Positions 31,836 to 43,401 of a DNA stretch of 64,000 bases are shown here, piece after piece; the first letter of the stretch is position 1; the number at the start of each line of letters is the position of its first letter. The position numbers and the translations under genes were made by a program. This stretch comes from Limnomonas spitsbergensis (taxonomy: Eukaryota > Chlorophyta > Chlorophyceae > Chlamydomonadales), in the NCBI GenBank assembly GCA_037349105.1, contig JAYJMM010000061.1, positions 248,001 through 312,000 on the forward strand. Reading direction: 5' to 3'. The notes beneath the pieces were generated by a model, which saw nothing but the letters and a program-made list of their open reading frames with translations, made no database searches and was not told where the DNA came from.

Positions 31836-34800
31836 TGAGCAGGTCGCTGACATTGACAGAGCCCCCTGCCCCCAGCTTGCTCAGGTCCTTAGTCCCCTTG
31901 AGTTGGTCCATGGCCGCCTGAATTGACTGCCGCTGCATGGATGCCTTCATGTTGGCCATCTTGCGCTGGGCCTGAGGGAGCACAGGGCAAGGCGGGGAGC
32001 GCAGTCAGGCTTCACAAAGGGGGTGGGGAAGGGTTTATGAAACCGCATTTGAGAGGCAGCCGGTGGGGGGAGGGTTGATGAAACCGCATTTCAGAGGCTA
32101 TGGCCGTTACTTTGCGGGTGCCGGGTAGTAGCAAGGGCAGGTGGTTGCACCAGCAATGTGTTGTTGGTACTGTGGGCTCGCAATTGCTGAGTTTAGAAAG
32201 GTGCATACCGTTCTAAATCCAGCGACTGAGGGCCTACAGTCCATTGCTGGGTACAAGCCTCAGATCACCTCTTACAACCCTCTCCAAATGTTTACCATAA
32301 GAAACCTTGCATTGCATATAAGATTTCACCCCGCAAAAATCCTTGTAGTCTCCCCCTTCCCGTTTTACATTGGTAAATTTCTGGACCCTCATTCATCGGT
32401 TGCGCATGAAGAAAATTGGATTCTCCCTACTTGGAACTCTCCTCAGGGACAAAAATTCGAGGCCACTTAGATCCCATGCATCTTCTGGCACACACTTAAG
32501 GCTTTCTTCAGCCGGAAAGCCCCGAAATGTCTTGAAGCTTATCCACAAAATATCCGAAACGAGAATCTTTGAAGTATCTGAAACGAGAACCCCCCTGCCG
32601 TGTGCCACACCTGGAGGTCGTTTCGCTCCGCCATCAGCGTGCGCGTCTTCTCATACTCGTACATGATCTTCTTGAGGCTCTGCTGACGGAGGTACAGGCT
32701 GTTCTTTTGCAGCGAGTCGACCTGGGCGTCAGGCAGAAACCGAAAGAAACTTGCATAAGAGACTTGGGAGGCAGTCGGAGGGCCAGGGCAGCTCAGGATG
32801 CGTGCAAAAAGATCAGGAACACGTGCGCAATCTGGGGATGGAAACTGAAGAGTAATCAAGCAGTAGAGGACAGCAGGCAGTATTGGGCAGGATAGGACAA
32901 ACACACCTACCGGTATGAGGTTAGAGAAAAATACCATCATAACGCCAAAAGGATCAAAACGGCAATCTCACCAGCTTCCTGGGATACACGGTTTCATATT
33001 TTAGAGCACCGTAGATTTGAGTTGCCTTTCCTCCGGTCTGAAAATTGATTATTTCTTGCTTCCTTCAGGCGCTAGAGAACTGACAAAAACTATTGATTTC
33101 CGACTGCAACTGGGGTTGGAAAAATAAACAGGCTCTTCATGAATCCCTCACCCCTAAACAACATTGATAATAAGGAAGGCAATTCAAATCTGTGGTAGCG
33201 CACATCATAGGACGCCAGCAGGTGCACAGTCCCATATGATTTCAGATTTTGGGCTTGTGGGCACTTCATAAGATGCCAGCAGGTGCACAGCCCGTAAAAT
33301 ATATAGAAATGCCTGTCTAACATGCGCAATTTGGGGTCCCTTCTGGGAACCAAGCGCCCGAATTGCGCGCTCGGGGCGGGGCCATGCTCATCCCACTCAG
33401 CCAGGCACACTCCCTGCGATTGCCAATCACGGTGACAACAGTGAAAGATTCGTGCCGCAAAGACTTAAACAGAGTTGAATCAGAGTCAGGGACGAAGCAG
33501 AGACAGAAGTCCCAAGAACCTCCAGGTAGCTATGAACGGCAGCCTCAGCCATTCCAGGACCCCACCTTATCCAGCCGGAGCTTCATCTCAAACTCCTGCT
33601 CGACCTTCCGAATATCATTCTCCTTCTTCCTCCTCGCATACAACTCGGCCAGCAGGCGGTCCTTGTCCTCAGCCTTCTGCTTGAGGCTCTGCTTGCGGTT
33701 CTCCTCGCTCTCCGCCGCTGCCGCGTATTTGTCCTGACGCTCCTTCTCTCGCCGGATGTCCTCGAGGCGCTTGCGCTCGTCGTCCCGCTTGCGGATGTCG
33801 TCCATCTCCCGGCGCCTCATCACATTGGCCGACTCGCGCTCCTCAAACTCACGGCGCCGTCGGATCAGCACCGCCTCATTGGCAGTCAGCGCACCTGACC
33901 AGGACAAAAAAAGGAGTTCAGGGATTGGGGTTTTCAGGGTCTCCTAAGGGTTGAGGGTTTAGGTCTTATGATATTTCAGCTTCAGGGATGGTCTCTGGAG
34001 TCCGGACTACAGCAGGAGGCATTTTCTGTCAATACGATTGTCCTTCATCAAAAGTGAGTTGTTGTGTGTGTGTTTTCGTGCCATCACATGTTTCAGGTAT
34101 GCTTTTCGTATGAGCGTTCAGTCTGTGTGTGCGTTTGGAGACTACGAGGACTCACTCTGGATCCGCATGTCCGCCTTCCGCCTCTTGACTTGGTTCATCT
34201 CGGCGCGCTCCTTGGCCTCTATCTCCATACGCCTCAGCCGCTCACCGTCGCGCTTGTCCATCTCCAGCTTGCGCTGCCTCACCTCCTCAGCCTACGTGGT
34301 ACAGGAAGCATGAGGCTTCAGAATACCTAGGGTTGAAGACACAGGGTTCAGGGTCCAGATCCGCCCCGCCCTTCGCCTAGCCCAGTGTTACGCACCAACA
34401 TCCCATCCCACCCTGTCCACCCCTGAACCCTGTCACGTACCTGCGCCCCACACTTTTCAACCCCGAACCCTGTCACACACCTGCGCCCCACCCTGTCCAA
34501 CCCTGGACTCTGTCACTCACCTGCGCCCCACACGTGCCACCCTGCCCCACCCTGTCCAACCCCGAACCCTGTCACGCACCTGCACCCTGTCCTGCCCCGC
34601 CCGCCCCCCTGTCACGCACCTGCACCCTGCCCCGCCTCGCCCGCCCCCCTGTCACGCACCTGCACCCTACTTCGCCCCGCCCCGGCCGCCACCCTGTCAC
34701 GCACCTGCACCCTGCCCCACCCCGCCCGCCCCCCTGTCATGCACCTGCACCCTGCCCCGCCCCACCCGCCCCCCTGTCACGCACCTGCACCCTGCCCCGC

Positions 34801-37800
34801 CCCGCCCGCCCCCCTGTCACGCACCTGCGCCTCGAGGATGGCTTCCGTCTCCCGCCGTGCATCCTCCGTCTTCCTCCGGCGCTCCATCTCCCGCGCATGG
34901 GCCTCGCGCTTCCTCCTTCGGTCCTCCTCCGCCTGCCGGGCCTGCATCTCCTGATCCCTCCGGTAATTCTCCTCCGCCATGCGCTTAGACTCGCGCTCAA
35001 GCTCCTGCTCCTCACGCACCTGATCCAGATTGGACAGGAGAAGAAAAAAATCAGAATCAGGAGTAGCATTTGAGATGGACAGCATCTAGCAAGCAAGGAT
35101 CAGGATCTACATATCAGGATCCAATCGGATCCAATGGCAACCAATTGACGAAATGGGCCATGCACTGCAAGGATCAGAATCAGGAGTTGCACGCTATATG
35201 GGCAGCATGAAGCAAGCAAGGATCTGGATTGACGGATCAGGATCTACATATCAGGATCCAATCGGATCCAATGGCAACCAATTGGCGAAATGGGCCATGC
35301 ACTGCAAGGATCAGAATCAGGAGTTGCACGCTAGATGGGCAGCATTAAGCAAGCAAGGATCAAGATCGACGGATCAGGATCTACATATCAGGATCCAATC
35401 GGATCTAATGACATCCAATTGGCCAAATGGGCAATGCATTGAATTGCATGTGAACCCTTTAAATACACTGTAGCAGCAGCAAATGACAGAAGCAGGGGTC
35501 GTTCAGCACAGAACAGCATCGGTTGGAAGGTGAAGCACTGAGACGCTCAACCGTGACTGATATTTCACCTGAAGAGGGAAGTGTAATAAGCTAAGCACTT
35601 CGCCTCCCTTCAAGTCGACCCTTCCGCACGTAGTGCGCCCCCTCACAAAATCCACACCCTCCTCCCCATCCCTGCATGACCCTGGAGGCTGAACTCAACC
35701 ACCTGCTTCTAAGTACGGCGGGCACGTGTCTCAGCTTAACTGGCTTACTATAGGACTAGGCTAACCGCATGCCTCTAACCTTACACTGCTGGGTAAACCA
35801 CATGCCTCTCACCCCTACTGTTGAAGCACCAAACTAGCGCTCAACTAGGATTACCGCATGCCTCTTACCCTCAGCTGCTGGGTTCCTGCATCCCTCTAAA
35901 CGTGACTGGTTAAGCACCAAACTAGGGCTCAGCTAGCTTCACCGCATGCCTCTTACCCTCAGCTGCTGGGTTCTTGCATCCCTCTAAACGTGACTGGTTA
36001 AGCACCAAACTAGGGCTCAGCTAGCTTCACTGCATGCCTCTTACCCTCAGCTGCAAGGTTCCTGCATCCCTCTAAACGTGACTGGTTAAGCACCAAAATA
36101 GGGCTCAGCTAGCTTCACCGCATGCCTCTTACCCTCATCTGCTGGGTTCCTGCATCCCTCTAAACGTGACTGGTTAAGCACCAAACTAGCGCTCAGCTAG
36201 CTTCACCGCATGCCTCTTACTGTCATCTGCTGGTCAAGTGCATGCCGCTCACCTTCAGCAGCTCCACCTCCCTCTGCTTCTCTATCCAAGCGATCTCGTT
36301 TTCAGCCTTTTGACGCGCCAGCTCCTGCGCGCGTCGCTCCAGCTCATCGATCTTGCGCTGCTGCTTCTCCAGGAGCTCCTTGCGGTTCACCTCATACTGG
36401 ATCATTTGCTGCAGGTCCTTCTCCTGCCGGCGCTTGAGCACCTCCAGTCGCTGCCGCTCTTTCTCCACCATTGCCGAGGCCTCGTCCTCGTCGCCAGCGC
36501 GCTTCTTGGGTACGCCCCGGATGTCGCCCGGCATCCAGTTGTCATCGATGAGCATCTTCCGTGTGTCGATCAGCGAGCGGATGCGCTCCTGCGGGGGTCG
36601 TGTGTGTGGATGGCGGATCAAATTCAAATTCAAAGCATTCTTATCTCGAGCTTAAATTCAAAAAGAAAAAAGGCCGATCCGAGCGTCACCTCCCTAAACG
36701 GGCACCTGATGCATACATTTTGGTTGGCTCTCCGCCTTGTGCGGTTGTGCCAGGGTCTTAGCCCAGCAGCATTGCACTGCACCCTAAACCACTGGTGATC
36801 AGGAAGGGTTCAGGGTGTTTAAACCGAAAGGTCAGGGTGTCTTGACCCTAAACAATCCACTGATGACACTGACATGCTGCTCAGGGCCTATCAAAGAGCA
36901 GAGGGCCACCGGGCTTCATGGCTGCCGCCTCTTATCTGCCTCTTATCCACTCAGCCTAGGCCACTGCGCCACTCGGCAGCAGCCTCTGAAATGTTGTGGG
37001 CCATGCCCCAAAGACATTTTGCAGGCCACGGCCACCTTGTGAATCAGGTTCAAATTTAGAACACATTATTTAAATTTCCCAACTTTTGTAAAACGTAATT
37101 TAATTAGTCGTCGTGCTACCCTAAACCCTGGTGAGGTTTCACCCTGAGCGCCCTCAGCCCACCTAGGCGACCACCAAGGACGCGCGTGCCGCACGCTAGC
37201 GATAATGCAGACTGGCAGCACGCCCCCACACTGCCCGCCTGCCTTCCTGATTTTCTGCTCATCGCATTCACACATGCTGCCGGCAAGCGCATGTGTGAAG
37301 CATGGCCGCATGCCCTTAGCCCGCCTGCCGAATACACACGTGCTGCAGGCAGGCGCTTGTGGCTTGCGCCCGAGCATTATCCGTCTACTCACCCTCCCCC
37401 CCTTATTTGCATTGAACAGGCAGCGTGGCTGGTATGGATTGGACTATTCTCATCTTCACATGGTTGTGGTGCCGCTCTGCTCATGCTGCATGTGCATGCA
37501 GAACATCCACTCCAGGCCCCCTCATGTCTGGACATAAAATGGGTACCGCAGGGCATCCTGTGGTGAGCCAGGACGTCTAGGCTGGGAGGCGAATCTGCTA
37601 CTGCCCTGCCCCTCTGCTAGATAACCTTTCCCCCATAGACAAGGCCTGGCGGCCTGGCGCATGGGCATGGCTGTGACTCGGCCCACACTGTGAAGGACCC
37701 CATGCAAGCAGGTTCCGATTTCATGCTGTTTTTATCCCTGGGCACTCATGCGTGTCCCCGCAAGCACACCTGAAACCTTTTCATCGTTTTCCGCCTCAGT

Positions 37801-38626
37801 TTTTAGGACTGGGGCAGCTAGTCTCAGACTTTTCCGAGTTCAAGAGAAGGTGCCCGCTGTTTCACGCGAGCCTGGGGCGTCAGAGCAGCCTCAAAACACC
37901 GCACCTGTCGGACGTGCTCGTTGCGTTCATAGCGGATCTGTGCAATGTCTTGGTCCTCGCATGGGCGCTGGTAGAAGTCGACCGGGTGAAACTGCAGCTC
38001 AATGGGGTCGATGCCGAGCTGGAAGCATGCCTCGACGGATCGCGGACTGGTTGGTATGAGTGCATACTCGGGCGCGTTAGGGTCTGCGAATGGGATTGGA
38101 TGAGGGGGCGGTGTCACGATGAGGGCAGCCCGAAAGGGGGGTGATGGGACCGCAGTGGTCGATAAGGGGGAGGGGAGGGGGGGAGGGGGCGCCAAAAAGT
38201 GTGCCGAGGGATGTCGAGATGTAGGGGTTCGTCTCAAGGAATAGGGAAAGCGGAGCTGCAGAGGCGATGTAGATACTGCTGCTGGGGAGTGCCGCGTCAC
38301 CAACTCCCATTCCGACAGGCCTTGTCGCGTGACATGACGTTTTTGAATCGGTAGTATGCTTACCATTGATGCGTTCCAGGAGGTCTTGGATGGTAGTCTT
38401 GGGGCGGTTCCCTGACATGCCCTCGTCCTGTGCGTCGGAGAGTGCAGGTAAAGTCAGGTGAGCGGACGACAAGCAGGTTCGATGACGCGTGAAGGAGGGA
38501 GGGCACCACCAGCGACGTGGCATGTTCCTGCTGGGTCCCCAATCGAAGAGCCTCGTTAATTACCTTGGCTTTCTGAAGGTCGTTCAGCCATTCAATGGCG
38601 GGCCTGTGGGCGCTGATTAACGCCAT
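31807..38626 (-). CDS. Charged coiled-coil protein, probably cilium/flagellum associated
   Basis: Nine exons: 38626-38564, 38427-38364, 38083-37905, 36588-36253, 35019-34825, 34291-34156, 33894-33566, 32721-32611 and 31971-31807. All are in phase (1578 nt, 525 residues). The N-terminus (MALISAHRPAIEWLNDLQKA) is followed by a short conserved-looking segment at residues about 43-100: ALIPTSPRSVEACFQLGIDP, then QDIAQIRYERNEHVRQ. This SPRSxEACxxLGIDPxEL type of opening is found in coiled-coil proteins such as CCDC177-like and algal flagellar proteins. Residues about 103-470 are almost entirely Glu/Arg/Lys/Gln helix (KERQRLEVLKRRQEKDLQQM, EERESANVMRRREMDDIRK). The C-terminus is LKGTKDLSKLGAGGSVNVSD...RRRPATAM. 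The exon model is strong. The ciliary role is inference from composition and from the SHIPPO gene in the same window. Confidence 0.75.
34555..34830 (-). repeat. 40-bp GC-rich minisatellite that copies a 5' splice site
   Basis: GTCACGCACCTG starts at 34571, 34611, 34651, then about 34696 and 34736, a 40-base period. On the minus strand each unit reads CAGGTGCGTGACAGGGGGGC plus GGGC/GGGGC tracts. The first unit is the end of the coiled-coil gene's fifth exon and its donor (CAG|GTGCGTGAC, at 34825/34824). About seven identical CAG|GTGCGTGAC donors follow in the intron. Confidence 0.85.
35095..35450. repeat. 137-bp tandem repeat, about 2.6 copies, intronic
   Basis: ATCAGGATCCAATCGG starts at 35113, 35250 and 35387, exactly 137 bases apart. 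Units include GATCAGGATCTACATATCAG and AATGGGCCATGCACTGCAAG and differ by only a few bases, so the duplication is recent. It lies in intron 4 of the coiled-coil gene. Confidence 0.85.
35800..36240. repeat. 88-bp tandem repeat, about 5 copies, intronic
   Basis: AGCTAGCTTC starts at 35931, 36019, 36107 and 36195, an 88-base period. The unit is AGCTAGCTTCACCGCATGCC + TCTTACCCTCAGCTGCTGGG + TTCCTGCATCCCTCTAAACG + TGACTGGTTAAGCACCAAAC. A more diverged copy starts about 35845. The right end runs into the donor site of exon 4 of the coiled-coil gene (36252). Confidence 0.9.
36589..37904 (-). other. Intron 3 of the coiled-coil gene
   Basis: 1.3 kb between exons 37905-38083 and 36253-36588. It has plant-telomere-like words (AACCCTAAA) near 36780-36850 and 37120. 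The open frames at 37186-37566 have no motif. Confidence 0.45.
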
Positions 38627-39152
38627 AATCTAAGAGTCGAGCAGGATCACGAGGGACCGGACTGGACAAAGCAATGATATAGATAATGCCCCTTCTTAAT
38701 TGGATGTCAACAATGTTAAATTAGCCACACAAGTCTGAAGGTGAAAGTGGTGGAATCGAAGTAGATGTTGTGCACAAACTTGTCCTGCGCGAAAAAGTGT
38801 GTGACACTAGTTCTAAGCCCTCGCAATATTTTCGAGGGTTCCGAGTGGTCGGGTCTTGTCGCGCGGCACAGGTCCTACACTGCCTTACAGCCCCCACTAA
38901 TGATACCTACGAGCATGGATATTCATCTTACTTATCTGCTTGTTATCTGAAATGCCTCGTGTAAGAGCTTCGAGACACCATCGTATTAATAAAGCACCGC
39001 CGGTACCGGCGGTACATATTTCACAGCTAGCTGAGGCTGTTCTCCACCTCTCCGGCTCTCCCCAGCTGCCGCATCTGCATAAACTGCTTCCTACGGCAAA
39101 ACTTTGCTGTAATCGGTCATGTATCGAATATTTAAATTATGTAGATGCCTAC
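38627..39152. other. 5' flank of the coiled-coil gene
   Basis: Should contain the promoter of the minus-strand coiled-coil gene. I recognise no TATA box or other site, and no other gene. Confidence 0.4.
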
Positions 39153-39518
39153 TACCGTAAACCGTCTTTGACTCCGCGCACAAATTAAATAATTATAGGG
39201 GTGCGCGGACATGGTGCGCGATAATATTATTTCAAAAAAGTCCGCTGCGCGGAGCGTCAGTCAGGTGCCCAAAAAACTATTTTGGGGGTGCGCGGTATGA
39301 ATTAAAAACAGCATTTTTTACAAAAAAATCGTGCGCTAGCGCGCGACTGTTTGATTCAACATCCGTTTAGTCATCCTTGTCAAGTCTGACGGCGCTGATA
39401 GTGCCAGACGAAGTGCCAGACGTTTTCCCTGCTTACGCCTAGAGAGGTTTTGGGGTGCGCGGACTAATTAAATAATTAATTTTTTCGGGGTGCGCGGAGT
39501 CTAAGGCGTTTTACGGTA
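39153..39518. mobile_element. MITE-like inverted-repeat element, copy 1 (366 bp)
   Basis: The left end is TACCGTAAACCGTCTTTGAC then TCCGCGCAC. The right end, read in reverse, is TACCGTAAAACGCCTTAGAC then TCCGCGCACCCC. The interior is AT-rich with GGGGTGCGCGGA blocks and ATTAAATAATTA. It has no coding capacity. Termini and interior match, in inverse order, the element at 41380-42181. I see no clear target-site duplication beyond TA. Confidence 0.75.
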
Positions 39519-39750
39519 TTAGACTACCGGTATTATGCCCACCAGGGGCCTTGATGCCACTGTTATGCCCCATGTCGTCACTAGTAATAGTCAGAGACCG
39601 CAGATGGCGATGGCCTCATCGAGCCGGGTACCGTATTCAGGTCGCAACAGGCAGGATCTATCAGGATTTTGTGCATGATCATACTGCATTCTTTTTTCAC
39701 TCTTTCATATGTGCATGCCCTACTGTAAGCACCCTTAAAAAGACGTTGAA
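39519..39750. other. Nothing recognisable
   Basis: Short unique stretch between element copy 1 and the hairpin at 39754. Confidence 0.3.
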
Positions 39751-39753
39751 TAC

Positions 39754-39817
39754 TTGAATTGGGATACTACCCGGCCCCCTCACCGGCCCGGTGAGGGGGC
39801 CGGGTATCCCAATTCAA
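39754..39817. repeat. Long hairpin, arms about 31 bp
   Basis: TTGAATTGGGATACTACCCG...CCCTCACCGG pairs with CCGGTGAGGGGGCCGGGTAT...CCCAATTCAA. Only a three-base TAC insertion in the left arm and a one-base centre break perfect symmetry. The GC-rich core would form a very stable cruciform or RNA stem. Confidence 0.85.
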
Positions 39818-41379
39818 TGGTTTTACCGCCAGACGCCCGAGGAAAGTCCCCACGCACATACAAGGCTTGAGCACCACGATGCCAATGTAAAACAGTAACA
39901 GCAGGTAACATGCCAAGTGAGAGTTAACCGAAACTAAAGCATGCGTCCTACTAGCCATGCTTCCTCGAAAATACTGTTTGACTTTACAAGCACATTTTGC
40001 TCTTTTGCTTTGCATTCCACATGTACGACTATGCCTTGAAACTTGATAGCATGTGACGCACGGAATCTGCGGGGCATTATTTGAAGCTCAGATCGATGCG
40101 AAGCGAAACACCCTTGCTGTAGATTCCCAGGTATTTAGTTTGTGCCTGCTCCGCCCCAATGGCCATACACAATTTGGAGGTTTGTCGGCTGCCAGAGAAG
40201 TGTTATGTTAATATTTTACAATCCAGCGGGGCATCACATTAGAAGCATGCATGGGACAGGTGCTCTAGATATTTCGGGGGCTAACAAATAATGCCGTTTT
40301 AATGCCATCATGTCAGTGATATGCTGAATTAATGCGCGTCACGACCAGACTGTCAATTTTTGATCCGATTCAGCCTTACAGCAAGAACAAAGGTCATACT
40401 GCTAGAACAGAGACATCTTGTTTTAATCACCTCGTACCTGTATGTATAATACCGGTATTGCCCGTCTCCACATTGTCAGGGAAATGCCAGGCCTGTGTGA
40501 CAAGCTGTCTGCAATTAGAATGTTCAAATGATTGCTGTCATCTACAATTTAGCAACAATTCAGCTACGGCACAGATTTCGACCGCGAGCACCTGATTAAG
40601 CAAGCCCGGCAGCTTGGGCCACCACATGAAGGTTTGTGGTCCAGGTCTCGAGTGAAGGGTTTAGGTTTTTGTGATCTGGAGGCTCTAAGAAAGACACTGT
40701 TAAACAGCCCCCACCAACACTGCAAATAAATGCAGTTGGCGGAACGTGGTTGTGTGGATTGTTTTGGTAAATTAGTCGTGTGCAATTGCCATGCTGCATT
40801 AGTTAGCGCACCGCGCATATTACTGAATTATCAGTTCTGTGTTTGAGGATTTTTGCAATTTAACTATGTGTGCAGAATTGCTGTTGCATGCACACTTTTG
40901 TGTATTCTCTGAATGTCAGCCAGAGAAGTGTGTACTTTCACACTTTCGCCTCCTTCTTAGCGGCTGCATGGTTTTCTGCAGCCACTACTTCTTTCTTAGT
41001 TGAACACCTGATTACGATATATAGCTACCCGAGAATATGACACCTGAGTTCAGCACATCCATGTACTGCTCACTGTAACTGAGTTCAGCACAAACACTGC
41101 TCGCCATTACCGAGTTCAGCACATACGGTACACTGCTTGTTTTTGCCTGCAACCTGTAAACCGAGTCCAGCAAATACACTGCTTGCCAATATGAGTCATC
41201 CCCTCTCTGAGAAACGACACAGACCGACTCATTTCAAGTGAATTGAGCACCAGTCACTGATGCTGCCCTCCCTTACCTGTCAGCCTTTCTCCAGCCTCAA
41301 CAGCTGGTTTACCACAACCCAATCCAGCTGTCGCGGCACAGGGGTGCACCCTAAGGAAGGGGTGCACCAAGCAAAAGAA
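39818..41379. other. No recognisable gene
   Basis: About 1.5 kb. GAGTTCAGCACATAC-like words recur four times at 41040-41180 at about 45-base spacing (ACTGAGTTCAGCACAAACAC, ACCGAGTTCAGCACATACGG). The open frames at 40332-40595 (+) and 40564-40818 (-) have no motif. Confidence 0.35.
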
Positions 41380-42181
41380 TACCGTAGAACAGGTTTGACA
41401 CCGCGCACCCCCCCAAAAAAGATTTTTTTTCCGGCCGCGTACCCCAAAAAGAATTTAAAAAACTGTCGCGCAAGCGACGAAATTTTAATTTAAATGAACG
41501 CCGCGCAGCACAAAATTTAATTAAACATCGCGCATCACTGAAATAATTTAAATGTCCGTCCGCGCAGCACTTTCAGCCAGTATTGTCAACGTCACTTAAA
41601 GCTTCTAGCATACCGTAGTCGTCATTCTCCTCCTCCGCCGGTTCCTGGCCTCAAGAAACGTGTGGCTATTGGGGCCCTGGGGGCTCAGTGGCACTACGTA
41701 CAGTCGCAGTCGACCCTGAGGTCGGCGGTGCGAATCCTGTCAATGCTCATTTACCGCGCCAGGTGTATGTGGGGAAAACGTCTGGCAGGATGAGGAGGAT
41801 TGGAAGGCCGAGCAAGCCGAGGTTAGGCGTTGGCGATTCGACTGGCGAGCCAAGTGGATGGAGGCTGAATTGTGCAGTAATGCTACCTGTGAGTACCGGT
41901 AGTGCTCATCTGAGTCATCAGTACTGTTACCATGCAGGGCTATTTTGGCACACTTGACAAGGATGACTGAATGGATGTCGAATCAAACAGTCGCGCGATA
42001 GCGCGCGAATTTTTGTAAAAATGCTGTTTTTAATTCATACCGCGCACCCCCAAAATAATTTTTGGGGACCCGACTGACGCTCCGCGCAGCTGCAATTTTG
42101 GAATTAATATTAGCGCGCACCCATGTCCGCGCACCCCAATAATTATTTAATTACGAGCGGAGTCAAACCTGTTCTACGGTA
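41380..42181. mobile_element. MITE-like inverted-repeat element, copy 2 (about 802 bp)
   Basis: The left end is TACCGTAGAACAGGTTTGAC then ACCGCGCACCCC. The right end, reversed, is TACCGTAGAACAGGTTTGAC then TCCGCTCG. About 230 bases at the right (41950-42181) are the near-exact inverse of 39153-39400: TTGACAAGGATGACTGAATG, ATTCATACCGCGCACCCCCA, GCGCACCCATGTCCGCGCAC. The central 41640-41940 carries unrelated sequence. No transposase is seen, so the element would be non-autonomous. Confidence 0.8.
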
Positions 42182-43401
42182 CAAGGCATTTAAACAGGTA
42201 CTAATAAACTCTTACTGAGCTTATAGTAGGAGCTTAGTGATTCGCTGCTGTAACTCAACGAACTCAGCTCGCTCGATAAGAGGTGATAGCTCTAGCTACT
42301 CACCTGGACTTCTTCGATTTTGCTCACAGGATTCCTTTAAGCCTCGACTCCTGTGGTGCTTTAGACTGCCTGGGACGATCTTGGGCGAATGTGGCCGTTC
42401 ATCTGCTGTGATGAGTCGCTTGCTTGGCGACTTCTGATGACTGAAGACATCTCTGATTGCTCAGATGGTCGACTTGGAGCCACAGGAAAGGCTTTGGTGT
42501 GGAGATGTGATGTGATGGTTTGGTGGTGGTAATATCCAGCTGTAGGGCCGGAGATATACCTTGTTGAGACGCAGGAATAACTCTAATTGCTGCAGATAGT
42601 CGACTGTTGGCCTAGATGCTCTGCCAGCTTCGTATTAGGAGACTTGTTGAGGCTTATAGGGTCACTGTTGGCCTAAATGCTCTGCCAGTTTCCCCTTAGG
42701 AAGACTTGGTGACGATTTACTTGCAGAAGCGAAATTCAAGAACAATAGCTGAGAACGTTAAGATTCTATTGAAGGCCGTGAAATCGCAGTAAGAAAGAAA
42801 AGGTATAGGACCCAGTTCGGGATCCTCTATCTAAGACGGCAAACACACTACTTGTCCATGTTCACACATAACTTCCAACCGAAAAGCGGTTGGCGCAGTC
42901 AAACGCACGGTGCAATCATACGTCGTGACACAGCAACCACTTCATACACAGCCAGTCCATAGGCACCAAGTCAGCTCCCTGATAGCTTATCAATGCAGTC
43001 TCCCCACCTGAAGATCGCCACCATCCAGCGACTTCCCACCAAAGATCATCGGACAGACAAACATTGTACTACATCTCCCAACTGCTTCAGTCACCATCGG
43101 AAAGGTCGACTCATCAGGCACCTTGTCAAAAGTAGAGAATAGTCAGGTAAGTACGGTATCCCAGGGGACACTTGTCTTTAATTATCGACTGATTCCTTTA
43201 TTAACAGCTGGGAAATGGGAATTCGAGTCTAAACAGCAGTGATCAGGAATCAGTCATATTCCTGAAGTCATAGCACCTTAATAAGAAAGGAATAGTTTAA
43301 CTACGTAAAAAACGTAACCTCAACACGAATGTTAAGCTGTATTTTAAGATTTTCTCCTCAGGATTTTCATCCTTTTTGAAAGTCCCATATAAATGTTTCC
43401 T
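42182..43401. other. No recognisable gene
   Basis: 1.2 kb between inverted-repeat elements 2 and 3. A short duplication, TGTTGGCCTAGATGCTCTGC / TGTTGGCCTAAATGCTCTGC, lies at 42607 and 42668. No long open frame or motif. Confidence 0.35.
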
